A stretch of 64,000 nt of DNA, from contig OZ037843.1 in NCBI GenBank assembly GCA_964035575.1, positions 1,488,001 to 1,552,000 on the forward strand, read 5' to 3'. A model generated the notes under the pieces. The model was not told where the DNA came from. It did no database searches and saw only the letters and a list, made by a program, of their open reading frames with translations. This DNA is from Rhynchopus sp. YZ270_cl-10 (taxonomy: Eukaryota; Euglenozoa; Diplonemea; Diplonemida; Diplonemidae). How positions within the stretch are numbered: the first letter of the stretch is position 1; every line of letters starts with the position of its first letter. Both the position numbers and the translations under genes were made by a program. This document shows, piece after piece, positions 1-10,802 of the stretch.

Positions 1-58
1 GAGTCGAGCATTTTTTTTTTTGGCAAAAAGTGGTGATTTTTTTTTTCCAGATAATTAC

Positions 59-245
59 CTGCAATGCCAAAAGGAAATTGAACTCCTTTTTTTTCTATTT
101 TGGGCGGGTTGGCGTTGAGCCATACTTCACCGACAGGTCGAGGTGTGCGTTTCACCACAACATCTCCCTTTTGTCTTTATTGTTTTATTGTTTACGAGGG
201 GGTGGGGAAACACAACAAATGAAAAGTAGGAGTGCGGTTTCACTT
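59..245 (+). repeat. dispersed repeat A, copy 1
   Basis: This stretch matches 14021-14235 over about 190 bp, sharing a TGCAATGC-AAAAGGAAATTG opening, a GTCGAGGTGTGCGTTTC core and a TTTATTGTTTTATTG run. The opening also recurs inverted at 58715-58743. No coding signal is visible; the short reading frames differ between copies. Confidence 0.7.
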
Positions 246-332
246 TCCCTATTCAGGAAACCGTGTGGAAATGTCTGATGTTGTAGTGGCTTAAAGTTCG
301 CTAAAAGAATTTTCCCACCCCAATTTTATTTC

Positions 333-756
333 TACAGTCATCCAACAAAGGTTGGTGGGGTAAAAACCCACCAATTTTTTTTTGAGCCCCCCAAATCCAC
401 CAATGTTTTTACCCCACCAACCTTTTTACCCACCAACCTTAGTGGTTTCTAACCTGTGTTTACCATGTACCCGCAAACCCAAAAGTGCAACATTGACGGT
501 GTAAACCTGCGGCAGGTTTTGTATATGGGGGCATCTTTTTTTACTTTTGCGGTATTATTTTTTCAATCTGGACCGGGTTTGGGTGGAAGTGGGGGAGGGG
601 AGGAGGGGCATAGGGGCATAGGGGTCCACGTAAAGGAAACCCAAAAATGCAGTTCTAATCCAAAAAAACCCACCAAAATTTTTTCGAGCCCCCAAATCGA
701 CCAATGTTTTTACCCCACCAACCTTTTTACCCACCAACGTTTGTTGGATGACTGTA
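333..756. mobile_element. MITE-like element with ACAGTCATCCAACAAA ends
   Basis: The left end (ACAGTCATCCAACAAA followed by GTTGGTGGG) is repeated inverted at the right end. Inside are two copies of a CCCACCAA/TTTTTACCCCACC motif. There is no reading frame of note. A 106-bp element at 29346-29451 has similar ends and the same GGGGTAAAAAC subterminal motif, so the two look like one family of non-autonomous DNA elements. Confidence 0.6.
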
Positions 757-945
757 AGTAAGAGAAAACCGAATGGAGTGGGAACGCTAGTGAGAGCGCA
801 GCGGAAACGATAGTGGGAACGCAACGAGAGCTTGTCATAATGTTTTATTCTTCCCCACAAAATATCACGCGCAGAGAAACACTCGTTTTTTCACACAGCG
901 CGTCCGTTGTTTGTTTTTTCTCAACGACACCTTTTTTCAAAAAAT
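757..945 (+). repeat. dispersed repeat B, copy 1
   Basis: A near-identical copy lies at 3605-3800, from GTAAGAGAAAACCGAATGG through AATATCACGCGCAGAGAAAC. Differences are a few bases and short homopolymer changes. Function unknown. Confidence 0.75.
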
Positions 946-1245
946 TTAAACCACGAAATGGATTGCAGGACTGCATGGTTGGGTGTCAACCCACCGGTCC
1001 ACCCGGTCATTCTACGACCAAGGTACACTGCTCACGAGAGGGCTTTGTATTTCAACCAGTGCTCTCAAGATCCTCCACGTAGGGGAGGATATTTCCTCCA
1101 GGGGCTTTTTTTTTTTTATTCCCCTGGGAAATAAAGTATACGAAGGATTTGGCACTTTTAGCGGGATTCTTTTTAATGATAATTTCACGCAGTTTTTTTA
1201 TCGCAAATTAAAAACCCGCTCATTGAACTTTATTTCACGCGTTTT

Positions 1246-1940
1246 TCACTTTTCCCAACCTTCCTGTATACACGCGTCAGCAACCAATACAGGTAGTGTA
1301 TTGAAATGATTCTGGGGGGGGGGGGGTAAGGGGTCTAATTTTAATTTCGTCGATTTTGAGAAAAATTTTGGCCAAAAATGGGCCCCACGTATAAGGAACC
1401 GGGCTCATATTTCTCAAAATTTAAGTGGTCAAAAAATTGTCCAATTTTCCGAAATGACCCCACCGCTGCACGGGCGGAGCCCAAAAATGCAAATAAGCCA
1501 CTTTTTCCCAACCTTCCTGTATACACGCGTCAGCAACCAATACAGGTAGTGTATTGAAATGATTCTGGGGGGGGGGTAAGGGGTCTAATTTTAATTTCGT
1601 CGATTTTGAGAAAAATTTTGGCCAAAAATGGGCCCACGTATAAGGAACCGGGCTCATATTTCTCAAAATTTAAGTGGTCAAAAAATTGTCCAATTTTCCG
1701 AAATGACCCCACCGCTGCACGGGCGGAGCCCAAAAATGCAAATAAGCCACTTTTTGGTTTCATTGAAATGATGCGGCTGACACTGAGGAATTATGGTTTA
1801 CGACGTCCCATTGAGGGGGCGAACCCTTTTTAATTTTTTGTTCTCTTGAAATGTGTAATTTCATGTTTTCGCGAAAAAAATACGAACTGATCCTACAAGG
1901 GTTGAAGGAAGGTGTGTGGAAAACAATAATAACAAGAACA
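1246..1940 (+). repeat. repeat C (outer half of a 0.8-kb dispersed repeat) with internal duplication
   Basis: Two tandem copies of a roughly 253-bp unit (about 1251-1503 and 1504-1752) each carry a G-run followed by the same sequence containing GGGCCCACGTATAAGGAAC. The same segment occurs once at 15567-15866 and once inverted at 31222-31590, each time next to the element described at 1939-2416. The G-run is where the foldback element sits in the 14-kb copy. Confidence 0.7.
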
Positions 1941-2416
1941 ACTAATTGCTAAGAAAAATAATGGGGTGTGCTGTGGATAACTCCGCGCGATTTTCGGAAC
2001 CACCATAGCATCCTGGCGATTTTCTGGAGGTGCTGATGTGACGATGCCTGGTGTGATCGACGACGTGTTGTCGTCTGTGCATTATGTGTTCCTTCCGCAC
2101 TGCTCTGATGACGACGACGATGCGTGGGAGCCTGTGGACGACTACGAGCTGGAACATGCCGAGGCCGCCCGAGCGAATGGTTATCGAGCCTGCCGAGACT
2201 ACGTCCAATAACGCGATCGAGCAGATGGTGCTGGACGAAGAGGACAGCCCCACTGTTTGAACGTTTCAGATGCAGGCATCCCAGTGGGGCCAGCGTACGA
2301 AGAGCGTTTTAGCATACCTGCAGAAGAGCAGAATGCTGGCGTGTTGTAGATTATATTTTTTTCAGAGTGGAGTTCCACAGCACACCCGGTTTTTTTTCCG
2401 ATAGCAATTACTTGTT
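1939..2416 (+). mobile_element. non-autonomous DNA element N1, copy 1
   Basis: The ends are imperfect inverted repeats: AACTAATTGCTA, a run of A, then GGGGTGTGCTGTGGA, mirrored at the right end by TCCACAGCACACCC and TAGCAATTACTTGT. The interior holds remains of an acidic reading frame containing DDDDD and QMVLDEEDSP. Other copies are 15867-21938 (split by a LINE) and 30781-31222 (inverted). The superfamily is not recognised. Confidence 0.65.
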
Positions 2417-2709
2417 TTCACTGCAATTCCTTCAGAGCGGGATTTTATTTTTGTTTTTTTCACGCTAAAACAGGGGTTTTATTTGGCGATAACTTCACGC
2501 TAAATTTTGGTACATCCTGCACCACCACCCGCCTAAAAATTGAAAATTTTGAATTTTTTTTGCCCTTTTCGCATTTTTTTCTGACACATGCAACATGCCG
2601 AAGGATGTAAGACGCAAACGGTCCTCCGACAGGAGATGGACAAGCACTACAGTGGTTTTGCTGAAGGACTAGCATTGTCGACACCGTACGTCCGTGAATG
2701 GGACCGCTT

Positions 2710-2868
2710 TTTAAGGAATTCATTGGCAAGCCTGACGGTAAGCCCACGGAAGCCGACTTCGTTTCCTACATAGTGTATCTCCGTGACGATCTCACTGTCA
2801 AGACGAAGGATACACCACCCCCTTTACTTCATTGTGAGGAAGGTGGTGACTGGCATGATATTCTGTGA
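2710..2868 (+). other. short open stretch, possible recombinase-like fragment
   Basis: A 52-codon stretch ending at a TGA reads like the helical N-terminal domain of a tyrosine recombinase (PTEADFVSYIVYLRDDL). It is far too short to be a gene and no catalytic part is visible. Treat it as a possible relic of a mobile element; recognition is weak. Confidence 0.2.
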
Positions 2869-3383
2869 TGGGCGGGGATCTTCTGAATGTGTCTCGCTCT
2901 TGCACGACAGCCATTTCCCGACCTCCCGCCAGCACCCGAGGGGACACTGAGGTGGCGAGAGGTCGGGATGTAGCTTTGTGTACCGTTGAGGCAGCTTTCC
3001 AAACCCGACCACACGCTGCGCTACGCGCTATGCGTACACGTGGTGTGGGCTTTTTAGGCTACATACTGTACGCGCTACACGCAAAATGCCGTTGTTGTGT
3101 GTGTAAAAACGTGGGTTGCGTGGTACTGCATGGGGTCACACGTGCACCACCCTGTGGCTCACACATGGTTCTGCCACCCCAAAAATGCGTATCCCACCCC
3201 ACATACCAGGGTATGGGCCCAATTCACCAGTTTTTTGCAGGTTCCCAGCGAGCAAAAGCTAGCGGGAGGGTAATGAGAGCTACCTGGAGGGACACATTCT
3301 CGTTAGTTATTGCACAATAAATGAGTCCCGCTAAAAGTGCCAAATCCTTTCGTATACTTTATTTCCCGTGAAATAAAATTACG

Positions 3384-3549
3384 TATTCACCTCCTTTTAG
3401 CGGATTATTTTGCGATACTTCACTTATTTTTTTCCCAGGCTCGTACACTCAATTTGCCTCGCTTCGCTCGGCAAATTAAGTAGCCCTCGCCTGGGAAAAA
3501 AATGCGTGAAGTTATCGCAAAATAAAACCCCGCTAAAAGGAGGTGAATA
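3384..3549. mobile_element. MITE-like inverted repeat
   Basis: TATTCACCTCCTTTTAGCG at the left is mirrored by CGCTAAAAGGAGGTGAATA at the right. Subterminal GCGATACTTCAC pairs imperfectly with GTGAAGTTATCGC. A shorter relative with the same inner pair lies at 32045-32150. Confidence 0.65.
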
Positions 3550-3604
3550 AATAGTTATTTTTAGGCTTTTTTGGTGGAGGATTTCCTCCATTTTTTTTTT
3601 TTTT

Positions 3605-3800
3605 AAGTAAGAGAAAACCGAATGGAGTGGGAACGCTAGTGAGAGCGCAGCGGAAGCGATAGTGGGAACGCAACGAGCTTTTTTCATAATGTTTTATTCT
3701 TCCCCACAAAATATCACGCGCAGAGAAACACTCGTTTTTCACACAGCGCGTCCGTTTGTTTGTTTTTCTCAAACGACACCTTTTTTCAAAATTTTTCCCA
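3605..3800 (+). repeat. dispersed repeat B, copy 2
   Basis: Second copy of the segment at 757-945, same orientation. Confidence 0.75.
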
Positions 3801-3847
3801 CCCTCCGCACCCTTTAAAATAAATAAAAAAGTGTTAGTCATTCCTTT

Positions 3848-4530
3848 TGCTTTCGCAGTTATTCAAAAGCTGCATGCATTGACACTTGCGGAACCCTCTG
3901 AGGGGGATGCATCAGCCTGGCTGGTATGCCTGGCATGGGTGTCTGTGTGTCTTTTTAGTTTGTCCCCCTGCAAAGCCACGCGCGCTGTCACTTGCGGAAC
4001 CCTCTGAGGGGGATGCATTCAGCCTGGCTGTTTTTGCCTGGCATGAGTGACGGTGTGTCTTTTTAGTTTCCCCCTTGTCGCAGTTATTCAAAAGCTGCAC
4101 GCATTGACACTTGCGGAACCCTCTGAGGGGGATGCATCAGCCTGGCTGGTATGCCTGGCATGGGTGTCTGTGTGTCTTTTTAGTTTGTCCCCCTGCAAAG
4201 CCACGCACGCTGTCACTTGCGGAACCCTCTGAGGGGGATGCATTCAGCCTGGCTGTTTTTGCCTGGCATGAGTGACAGTGTGTCTTTTTAGTTTCCCCCT
4301 TGCTTTCGCAGTTATTCAAAAGCTGCACGCATTGACACTTGCAGAACCCTCTGAGGGGGACGCATTCAGCATGGCTGTTTTTGCCTGGCATGAGTGTCTG
4401 TGTGTCTTTTTAGTTTCCCCCTTGTCGCAGTTATTCAAAAGCTGTACGCATTGACACTTGCGGAACCCTCTGAGGGGGATGCATCAGCCTGGCTGGTATG
4501 CCTGGCATGGGTGTCTGTGTGTCTTTTTAG
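3848..4530 (+). repeat. six-unit minisatellite, about 115 bp per unit
   Basis: Six units each contain CACTTGCGGAACCCTCTGAG followed by GGGGATGCAT (near 3880, 3990, 4109, 4216, 4336 and 4456), GCCTGGCATG and GTGTGTCTTTTTAGTTT. Units alternate between two flanks (TTATTCAAAAGCTGC and CCTGCAAAGCCACGC), so the higher-order period is about 230 bp. The core CCCTCTGAGGG is self-complementary. Reading frames in it are by-products of the repeat. Confidence 0.85.
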
Positions 4531-5029
4531 GTGTGTAATGCACCCACCCCCCCCCTGATTTTTTCTTCTGTCAAAAAAAAAAAAAAAAGAAATCCTGTGG
4601 TAGGCTCCGCCGTGTATGTGCATGGACAGGGCTGAACATGGGTAGTTCCGTGCTATTCACAGAACTCGATAGGCGATTGAGCTTATCTAACAACAACCAA
4701 AACAAAAGAAAGTACAAAGAAGAGAATAAAAAATGCAGGAAAAATAGACAAAGAGAAAAACAAAGAGATTTTGACAAAGTGAACAATAAAATTTTTGGCG
4801 GGCTCGGGTGGAGGATTATCCTCCTAGGGGTTTTATAGTGGGGGGTCACTTTGTCTCCCCCGAGGGAGCCAATATTTTCCCGAGCCTGTATGCACCGTCC
4901 AGGGCTGCACCTTAAAAAAAATTTGCCTGCGGCACCATTTTCATTTTTTGCTACTCAAAAAAAGGGTTCGTTGAGTGATTCTGTGGTGTAAAAGGAAGCA
5001 TTTTTACACCGTACCCCAATTTTTTTTCG

Positions 5030-5352
5030 CCTGCGGCGCCATTTATATTATTTTTTTGCTCCGCAAAAAAATAGAGTTGGCAATGTCTTTGGATACCCTT
5101 GCATTTTGCAGCCAAAAAATGCAACGTGACCAAAGCTGCAAAATTTTTGCCATTTTAAAAAATTACCTGCCGTTGCATCAGCCCCTGCTTCTGGAAGACG
5201 TATGGGTTTTGTACGGTTCGTGGAGCGTACGGTGCAAGAGAAAGGATCAGATTTCCCTTTTTTTGTTATCTCGCAAAATTGACCCGCCTCTCCGCTCTGT
5301 GGCCTGCAGGGAGGCGCGCGCGAAGCGCGCGACGACCGCTTGTTGCGGGGGA
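5030..5352 (+). repeat. 5' block duplicated with family I, copy 1
   Basis: This block matches 10488-10802, including CAGCCCCTGCTTCTGGAAGA and a GC-rich hairpin GCGCGCGAAGCGCGC. Each lies upstream of a family I gene (about 480 and 265 bp before the ATG), so the duplicated unit included upstream DNA. Whether it has promoter function cannot be told. Confidence 0.65.
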
Positions 5353-5798
5353 AAAATTTTTTTTTTGGGGGTTTTTTTTTGCAAAAATGAATCCTCCTCA
5401 TTTCGAAAATTCTGCTTTTTTCGTGGAGGATCTTGAGAGCCCTGATTTCAACTCTACTTTTTTTTTTACCTGGGATACGGTTCATAGTTCATAACACTTT
5501 TGTGAGCTGAGTGGCATTTGATGGTGACAACAACAAAACAATTGACGGCTCACCTGAACTATCTGGGGGGGCTTCGGTACTTCAGTATGTGAGCCTCTCA
5601 GGTACCTCAGGGTGTGTGTTTGCGCTTTTTCTCAACCTCATTCTTGTTTGCTATGACCTCCTTTTTGCCCTTCAAAAAATAGTGAAGATGAAACACCCTC
5701 CATACCCACATACGTTGCCTCGTCTTCCATCCTGTCTGTCCCCACACCACACCACACATCCCCAGACACTCACTTCCCTTTCTGTACACCTCAGAACA

Positions 5799-8447
5799 AT
5801 GCCGACATGCGGGATCCAGTCGCTGACAATACTGCTGTGTGTGGTGCTGATTCTGTCGACAGGTGCGATCATCGGTGGCTTCACTCTGTCAACATGGGAC
5901 GACCTTCTGGAGAAGGCACGTGACACAGGTGACGAGGGCTTCGGGATGTGTCTCGACAGTGGTACGGCGGACATCGAAACAGTCTCGGCACGCTACCTGC
6001 GCTCTGTTCTTGGCAACGTGGACACGGCAGTGAAGGAGTACCTGAGGGTGCCTGAACAACTGGTCGTCACGCTGGCCACCCTGGTGAGTGCACACCATCC
6101 AAACGTCAGCACGAGCCCCGACTTTTCGTCTTTAGTGCGTCCTGCTTTGCTGTCCGCTTATCGGGCTGGGGATACCTCTGGGCTGCAGCAGATGTCGATC
6201 CAAACGTACCCGTGGTCCCCTGCACATCCTGTTCCGTGGAAGAGGGGTGACGGGTTTGCAGGGTGGGGCTCGCGGGTTGGGTTCGGGGCTGTGGACGAGC
6301 CGACTGGTGTCACACCTGCGGACGGCACCAAGGTGCTCCTTATGTACGAGATGCGTAACCCTGCGACGTTGGCAGTAGGTATATCGGACTTCACCATCTT
6401 GACAGAATGCACTGACACTGGGGAGTTCAAGAACCCCACACAGCGGTGCAACCCCTATCCGAACTACAACCTAGGACAGGTACGTGGAATGTGCATATTT
6501 CCCATGGCTGCAATCGAACCTCCAGGCTCGCCAGGTCACCAGGCCCGTGGCAGACAGCTCTACTACCTGAGTCCCGACGAGCCACCCCTGAACCCAACGG
6601 ACACGCTGTTTTACTCTGCCCTGCAGGTTCAGTGGGCCAGCATGTCGTGGGAGCTCACCTACACCTTCACCCACCCAGATATGTACACGATGCACCCCAA
6701 GCAGGGTAAGCGTGTGGGTTGTGTGGTTGCCACTGTCACTGCGAAAGGAGTGACCGACGTGGTGCGTGCACAGCTGCTTCCGAAGGACACGTCGTTGTAC
6801 GTGGTGGAGGAGGACCATGCATCTGGTTCAGTGGGGGAACTTGTTGCGTACAACAGAGGACGGCAACTGCGGATGGAACGACGCCGGAGCCCCATTGGCA
6901 CTCTGACGGACATGGCAGCCAGCTTCAACGTGACGAACCACTCGATGGAAGACGCAACGTCGCACATCCCCTCAGTGATTGCAGAGCATGGGCGGTTTGT
7001 GTTCACACACCCACAGAACTACAGAGACCTTGTGGAGAAGACAGAGGACTCCTTCCTGAAGTGGTCTGACTCGAACGGCACGGAGTTCTGGACAATCACG
7101 TCGACAATTGAACACAAAACAATCCTGTGGTATTCAACCCTTCTTGTGCCTCGGGCGTCTGTGATGGATACGATTGATGCGTCGACGAATGCAATCCGTG
7201 CGAAGGTGGCATCAGATCTGTCCTCTGCAGACACACAGAAGGAGGATGCGGTGACTGTGATGGCAGGTGTGACAGCTGTTGCAATTACGGGACTTCTTGC
7301 CATTGCTGTTGTGTTCACAAGTTACATCACGTCACCTCTGCTGAAGCTTGGGAGTGAGATGGCAAGTGTGGCTGTGATGGACCTGGAGGCTGTGGACACG
7401 GGCCGTGCAGTGTCGCAGCTGAGTGAAGTGGGGATGATGCAGCGCAGCTTTGTTACCATGGTGGCGAACCTGGTGGAGTACCGGAACTACATGCCGCAGA
7501 GTGTGCTTGTCAATGACACCGAGAAAGAAGGGTCCGTGTCAGAGTCCTCACGAGATGTGAGGACGCGGTCAGGCATGTCCAGTCCCACACGATCGACACG
7601 GAGTTCAGTTGTTACGCTGCAGTACCAGAAGGCGACACAGAGTTCAGTTGTTGAGATACAGGCACTGAAGGCACTGCTGCGTGTGGAAGGGATGAAGAAG
7701 AAGAAGGTGTCTCTGGCACACATGAACGTCTTGTCGTGGCACGCCTTCATCAAGAAGCACAAGGACGCAGAGGTGCTCTCCGCACACGCAGGTGTGATTG
7801 ATAGGATCCTGACAGCAGTGGAACACAACAAGGGTGTGTGCGACACGTTCTCTGGCGACAAGATGCTTGCCACCTTCAACGCCTTTGTTCCGAAGTCGTT
7901 GCACAGTGTTGCTTGTGTGCAGGCTGCACACGAAGTAGCAACAGCACTTGGTGATGTGCACACGATCTCGTATGGATGCACGACAGGCGAGGCACGTGTC
8001 GGGAACATGGGTTGCAACGGGATGAAGAAGGTGTCGATTCTTTCGCAGTCCATGTCGTGGGTGGTTGTGCTTGAGCGTTGGAACAAGAAGTTCAACCTGT
8101 TTGGTGTCGTTGACCGCAATGTGTCACGTGAGGCGGAGGGACAGGTGGTGCTCCAGTGTGCAGGTGCTGTGATGTACAAGAAGTTCAGTGACAAGGTGCA
8201 GCCTGTCTATGCTGTGAAGGGTCTGTGCAGCAGCAAGAACGAGGAGTGGATGTACCAGCTGGAGTCTGCCTCAAACAACCCGCACGCACTGTGGAACGAG
8301 GTCTTCGAGCACATCATCAGACAGGACTTCAAGAAGGCGTCTTCTCTGCTGGACAACGTCGCTGAGGACCAGCGCACACTTTTCACAGAGCTTGTGGGCT
8401 ATGTGCGCGAGAGGACTTATGCACCGCACGTTGTGTTAATGCACTGA
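5799..8447 (+). CDS. Cache-type receptor with degenerate cyclase domain (family I-1)
   Basis: Predicted 882-residue membrane protein. I chose the ATG in AGAACAATG because the matching ATG opens all three family members and is followed at once by a hydrophobic segment (residues about 8-30). Residues about 35-480 form an ectodomain resembling protist double-Cache sensors. A second membrane helix lies at about 485-508, then a HAMP-like stretch and a NLVEYRNYMP motif (557-566). A Ser/Thr-rich linker follows, then a class III cyclase-like domain (about 635-790) and an EEWMYQL tail motif (815-821). In the cyclase-like domain the first metal Asp position reads N (HMNVLSW, near 643). The second Asp is kept (SGDKML, 687). 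The transition-state Asn/Arg positions read S and V (SQSMSWVVVLE). Inference: a ligand sensor whose output domain binds or regulates rather than catalyses. No introns are evident. Confidence 0.85.
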   Translation: MPTCGIQSLTILLCVVLILSTGAIIGGFTLSTWDDLLEKARDTGDEGFGMCLDSGTADIETVSARYLRSVLGNVDTAVKEYLRVPEQLVVTLATLVSAHHPNVSTSPDFSSLVRPALLSAYRAGDTSGLQQMSIQTYPWSPAHPVPWKRGDGFAGWGSRVGFGAVDEPTGVTPADGTKVLLMYEMRNPATLAVGISDFTILTECTDTGEFKNPTQRCNPYPNYNLGQVRGMCIFPMAAIEPPGSPGHQARGRQLYYLSPDEPPLNPTDTLFYSALQVQWASMSWELTYTFTHPDMYTMHPKQGKRVGCVVATVTAKGVTDVVRAQLLPKDTSLYVVEEDHASGSVGELVAYNRGRQLRMERRRSPIGTLTDMAASFNVTNHSMEDATSHIPSVIAEHGRFVFTHPQNYRDLVEKTEDSFLKWSDSNGTEFWTITSTIEHKTILWYSTLLVPRASVMDTIDASTNAIRAKVASDLSSADTQKEDAVTVMAGVTAVAITGLLAIAVVFTSYITSPLLKLGSEMASVAVMDLEAVDTGRAVSQLSEVGMMQRSFVTMVANLVEYRNYMPQSVLVNDTEKEGSVSESSRDVRTRSGMSSPTRSTRSSVVTLQYQKATQSSVVEIQALKALLRVEGMKKKKVSLAHMNVLSWHAFIKKHKDAEVLSAHAGVIDRILTAVEHNKGVCDTFSGDKMLATFNAFVPKSLHSVACVQAAHEVATALGDVHTISYGCTTGEARVGNMGCNGMKKVSILSQSMSWVVVLERWNKKFNLFGVVDRNVSREAEGQVVLQCAGAVMYKKFSDKVQPVYAVKGLCSSKNEEWMYQLESASNNPHALWNEVFEHIIRQDFKKASSLLDNVAEDQRTLFTELVGYVRERTYAPHVVLMH

Positions 8448-8607
8448 GGATGCGTTTTATGTTGTCTCTAGGCAGTGAGATATTTTTGGCCACTAGTCAA
8501 GGCTTAGGTTCATCGTATAAACGTTTCCTTCTCATTTTCGTGAAACCATGTTTGTGCCGTGTTTGTTCAGAGTACTCTATTAACGGTACAATAAATGCGA
8601 CAAACGC

Positions 8608-8770
8608 AGCGAGATGCGTCTGGTGACCATCTGCGGTGCAGGGCTGTACCATGCACCACCCGATCGGTGGCGTACGCATGAACTGCATGTGATCCAGAAG
8701 CACATCCCTACACGCTCGAGCGTTGTAGCAGTAGCCTTCAACCAAGTTGAAGAGAAGGGCATTTTGCCTG
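8608..8770 (+). repeat. dispersed repeat D, copy 1
   Basis: Shares GTGCACCACCCGA-like, GATCC-GAAGCAC and CCTTCAACCA-GTTGAAGAGAAG blocks with 22105-22245. No coding capacity is supported. The 8448-9250 spacer otherwise holds only the tail of family I and a copy of repeat E. Confidence 0.6.
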
Positions 8771-8959
8771 ATGTAGGTCGTCGCGGGGTGGGGTGGGGAG
8801 GGGGTAAACTATCTACCGATCACCGTCACGAGCTCGGGGCTCTCAACGGAGGGAAGCATATACGCACCGTGCTCACTTTACTGTGCATGTGAAGGTGAGG
8901 CAGACCCTTAACCTGCAGTACAGGTGACAGGGCTCTACAGTCCCAACAGTTGTGTTGTG

Positions 8960-9125
8960 TTCTTTATTGCGATATTTTTGTTTTGTTTGTGAAGTGACTT
9001 TACAGTCAACTGAGAAACAGAAGTCGGACTGCGTGTTTGGGGTGCACCGGTACACAGTGGTGCAAAGGTACACTGTCACCATCCGGCTTTTGTATTTCAA
9101 GTCAAACTTTTGTTTGCAATGGACC
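8960..9125 (+). repeat. dispersed repeat E (TTGTATTTCAAGTC block)
   Basis: Contains TTTACAGTCAA, GGGGTGCACCGGTACACAG, CACTGTCAC and TTGTATTTCAAGTC (9090-9103). The same series occurs at 24100-24250. Shorter versions end in TTGTATTTCAA at about 1044, 27649, 48125 and 50552. Three copies lie 70-225 bp before a gene and three do not. Confidence 0.6.
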
Positions 9126-9257
9126 CCTTTTTTGTCAGGCCTTTTGCTAACCATCATGCCATCATGCCACGTTTTTGGCGTTTTTTATTTTTTTTTCCAT
9201 CATGCCACCATCATGCCACGGGGGGTGCTAGGTTGTAAAATTCGAATAATTCGTATA

Positions 9258-9750
9258 ATTGAGGTGATCCAGCGCACACTTTTCCACACTTTTTCACACC
9301 GTGAAAACATGTGAAAATAAGTGAAAATGTGTGAAACCAAGTGAAAACATGTGAAACCAAGTGAAAATATGTGAAACCATGTGAAAACATGTGAAACCAA
9401 GTGAAAATGTGTGAAACCAAGTGAAAATATGTGAAACCATGTGAAAATATGTGAAACCATGTGAAAACATGTGAAACCAAGTGAAAATGTGTGAAACCAT
9501 GTGAAAACACCAAGTTTTTTTTCTGGAGGAATCCACTCAGAGTGCGTGAAGCAGTTTTTTTTCACTTTCGTACACACTTTTTCACACCGTGAAAACATGT
9601 GAAAATAAGTGAAAACGTGTGAAACCAAGGTGAAAATGTGTGAAACCAAGTGAAACCATGTGAAACCATGTGAAAATGTGTGAAAATGTGTGAAAATGTG
9701 TGAAACCAAGTGAAAATGTGTGAAAAAGCGTGAGACTGGATCACCTCAAT
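9258..9750. mobile_element. MITE-like element with GAGGTGATCCAG ends and internal minisatellite
   Basis: The outer ends ATTGAGGTGATCCAG and CTGGATCACCTCAAT are inverted repeats. The inside is a degenerate array of GTGTGAAACCAAGTGAAAA-type units, interrupted at about 9508-9570. A 135-bp relative without the expansion lies at 57574-57708. The HFHLVSHIFT-type reading frames on the minus strand are by-products of the array. Confidence 0.75.
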
Positions 9751-9764
9751 AATATTAATTAATT

Positions 9765-10169
9765 AGGGCACGGTAATTTTTATTTTTGGTAAGCGTCTGC
9801 GTGCGTACTTTTTTTTTGAGATTCCAGAGAAAAAAATTATGCAGAAAAAAAAATTATACAGGGGGCCCTCAATAACTCAACAATGTATTTTAGGTAAAAA
9901 ATGTACATTTTTCAGTGCAAATTGACCCCATCACAGCACACACAGACTCCCGAGAGCCGAAATCAAAAAAAATTCCCCCCGATTTTTTTGTGGGCAAAAA
10001 TTGGTGGGAAAATATTTTTGGTACCTGTATTTCCCCCACTGTAATTTTCCTCTATAATTTTTTTCACCACTCATAATTTTTTTTACTGCATAATTTTTTT
10101 TTGCGTGCGTGCGTACTTTTTTTTGAGAAGTGGTCTGACGCTTACCAAGAAAAAAAATTACCGTGCCCT
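9765..10169. mobile_element. MITE-like element with AGGGCACGGTAATTTTT ends
   Basis: AGGGCACGGTAATTTTT followed by GGTAAGCGTC at the left is mirrored by GACGCTTACC and AATTACCGTGCCCT at the right. An internal second inverted pair (CAGAGAAAAAAATTATGCAG type) is AT-rich. No coding capacity. Confidence 0.7.
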
Positions 10170-10174
10170 TATAC

Positions 10175-10305
10175 GAATTATAAGGTATTCGGTCCGTATA
10201 ATACACCGTATAATACGGTATAATACGGTATACTACCGTTTAATACCGTATAATACGGTAATCGTATAATACGAATTATACGGTATTCGGTCGGGTCCGG
10301 GACCG
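10175..10305. repeat. palindromic TATAATACGG repeats
   Basis: Repeated CGTATAATACGG and its inversions, bounded by CGAATTATAAGGTATTCGG and CGAATTATACGGTATTCGG. It would fold into several alternative hairpins. Confidence 0.6.
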
Positions 10306-10487
10306 TACATAACAACCTAGGGGGGGTGCCAGTGACGGGGGGTGGTGGGGCAAGGCTTTCGCTATCCATCACCTGGGGATTTCCCCCCAGATGGCATGAT
10401 GGCATGATGGCACCTTAAAATTTTTCTGCTCGCTGCGCTCGTGGAGGTATACCTCAAAAAAATTTCCGCTCGCTTCGCTCGCGCTGT

Positions 10488-10802
10488 ACGCCATTTTCTT
10501 CCTGCCTACGGTGCCATTTTACAATGTCTAGGGGGATTCCCTTGCATTTTACAGCCAAAAATGAAACTTGACCCAAGCTGCAAAAGTTTGACCATTTTTA
10601 GTTCAAAGTGACCCAACCGTTGCAACAGCCCCTGCTTCTGGAAGACGTATTGATTTTGTACGGTTAGTGTACGTAAGGCGCAAGACCAAGCGCCGTTAAT
10701 AAAGGATTAGATTCCGTTTTTTTGTTATCTCGCAAAGCTGACCCTTCGCCTCTCCACCCTGTGGCTGGCAGGGAGGCGCGCGCGAAGCGCGCGACGACCG
10801 CT
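10488..10802 (+). repeat. 5' block duplicated with family I, copy 2
   Basis: Counterpart of 5030-5352, with the same GCGCGCGAAGCGCGC hairpin (near 10780). Confidence 0.65.

Noticed and set aside
3848-4530. CRISPR-like array
   Set aside because: Units of 115 bp are repeated throughout, with no variable spacers, in eukaryotic context.
4571-4849. Minus-strand Phe/Leu-rich frame
   Set aside because: Low-complexity AT-rich translation with no conserved neighbour or domain.
5511-5798. Upstream extension of family I-1 (about 96 codons)
   Set aside because: Not conserved in the other copies and without an ATG; the shared ATG at 5799 is followed directly by the membrane segment.
9200-9744. Minus-strand frames rich in HFHLVSHIFT
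   Set aside because: By-product of the GTGAAA minisatellite within a MITE.
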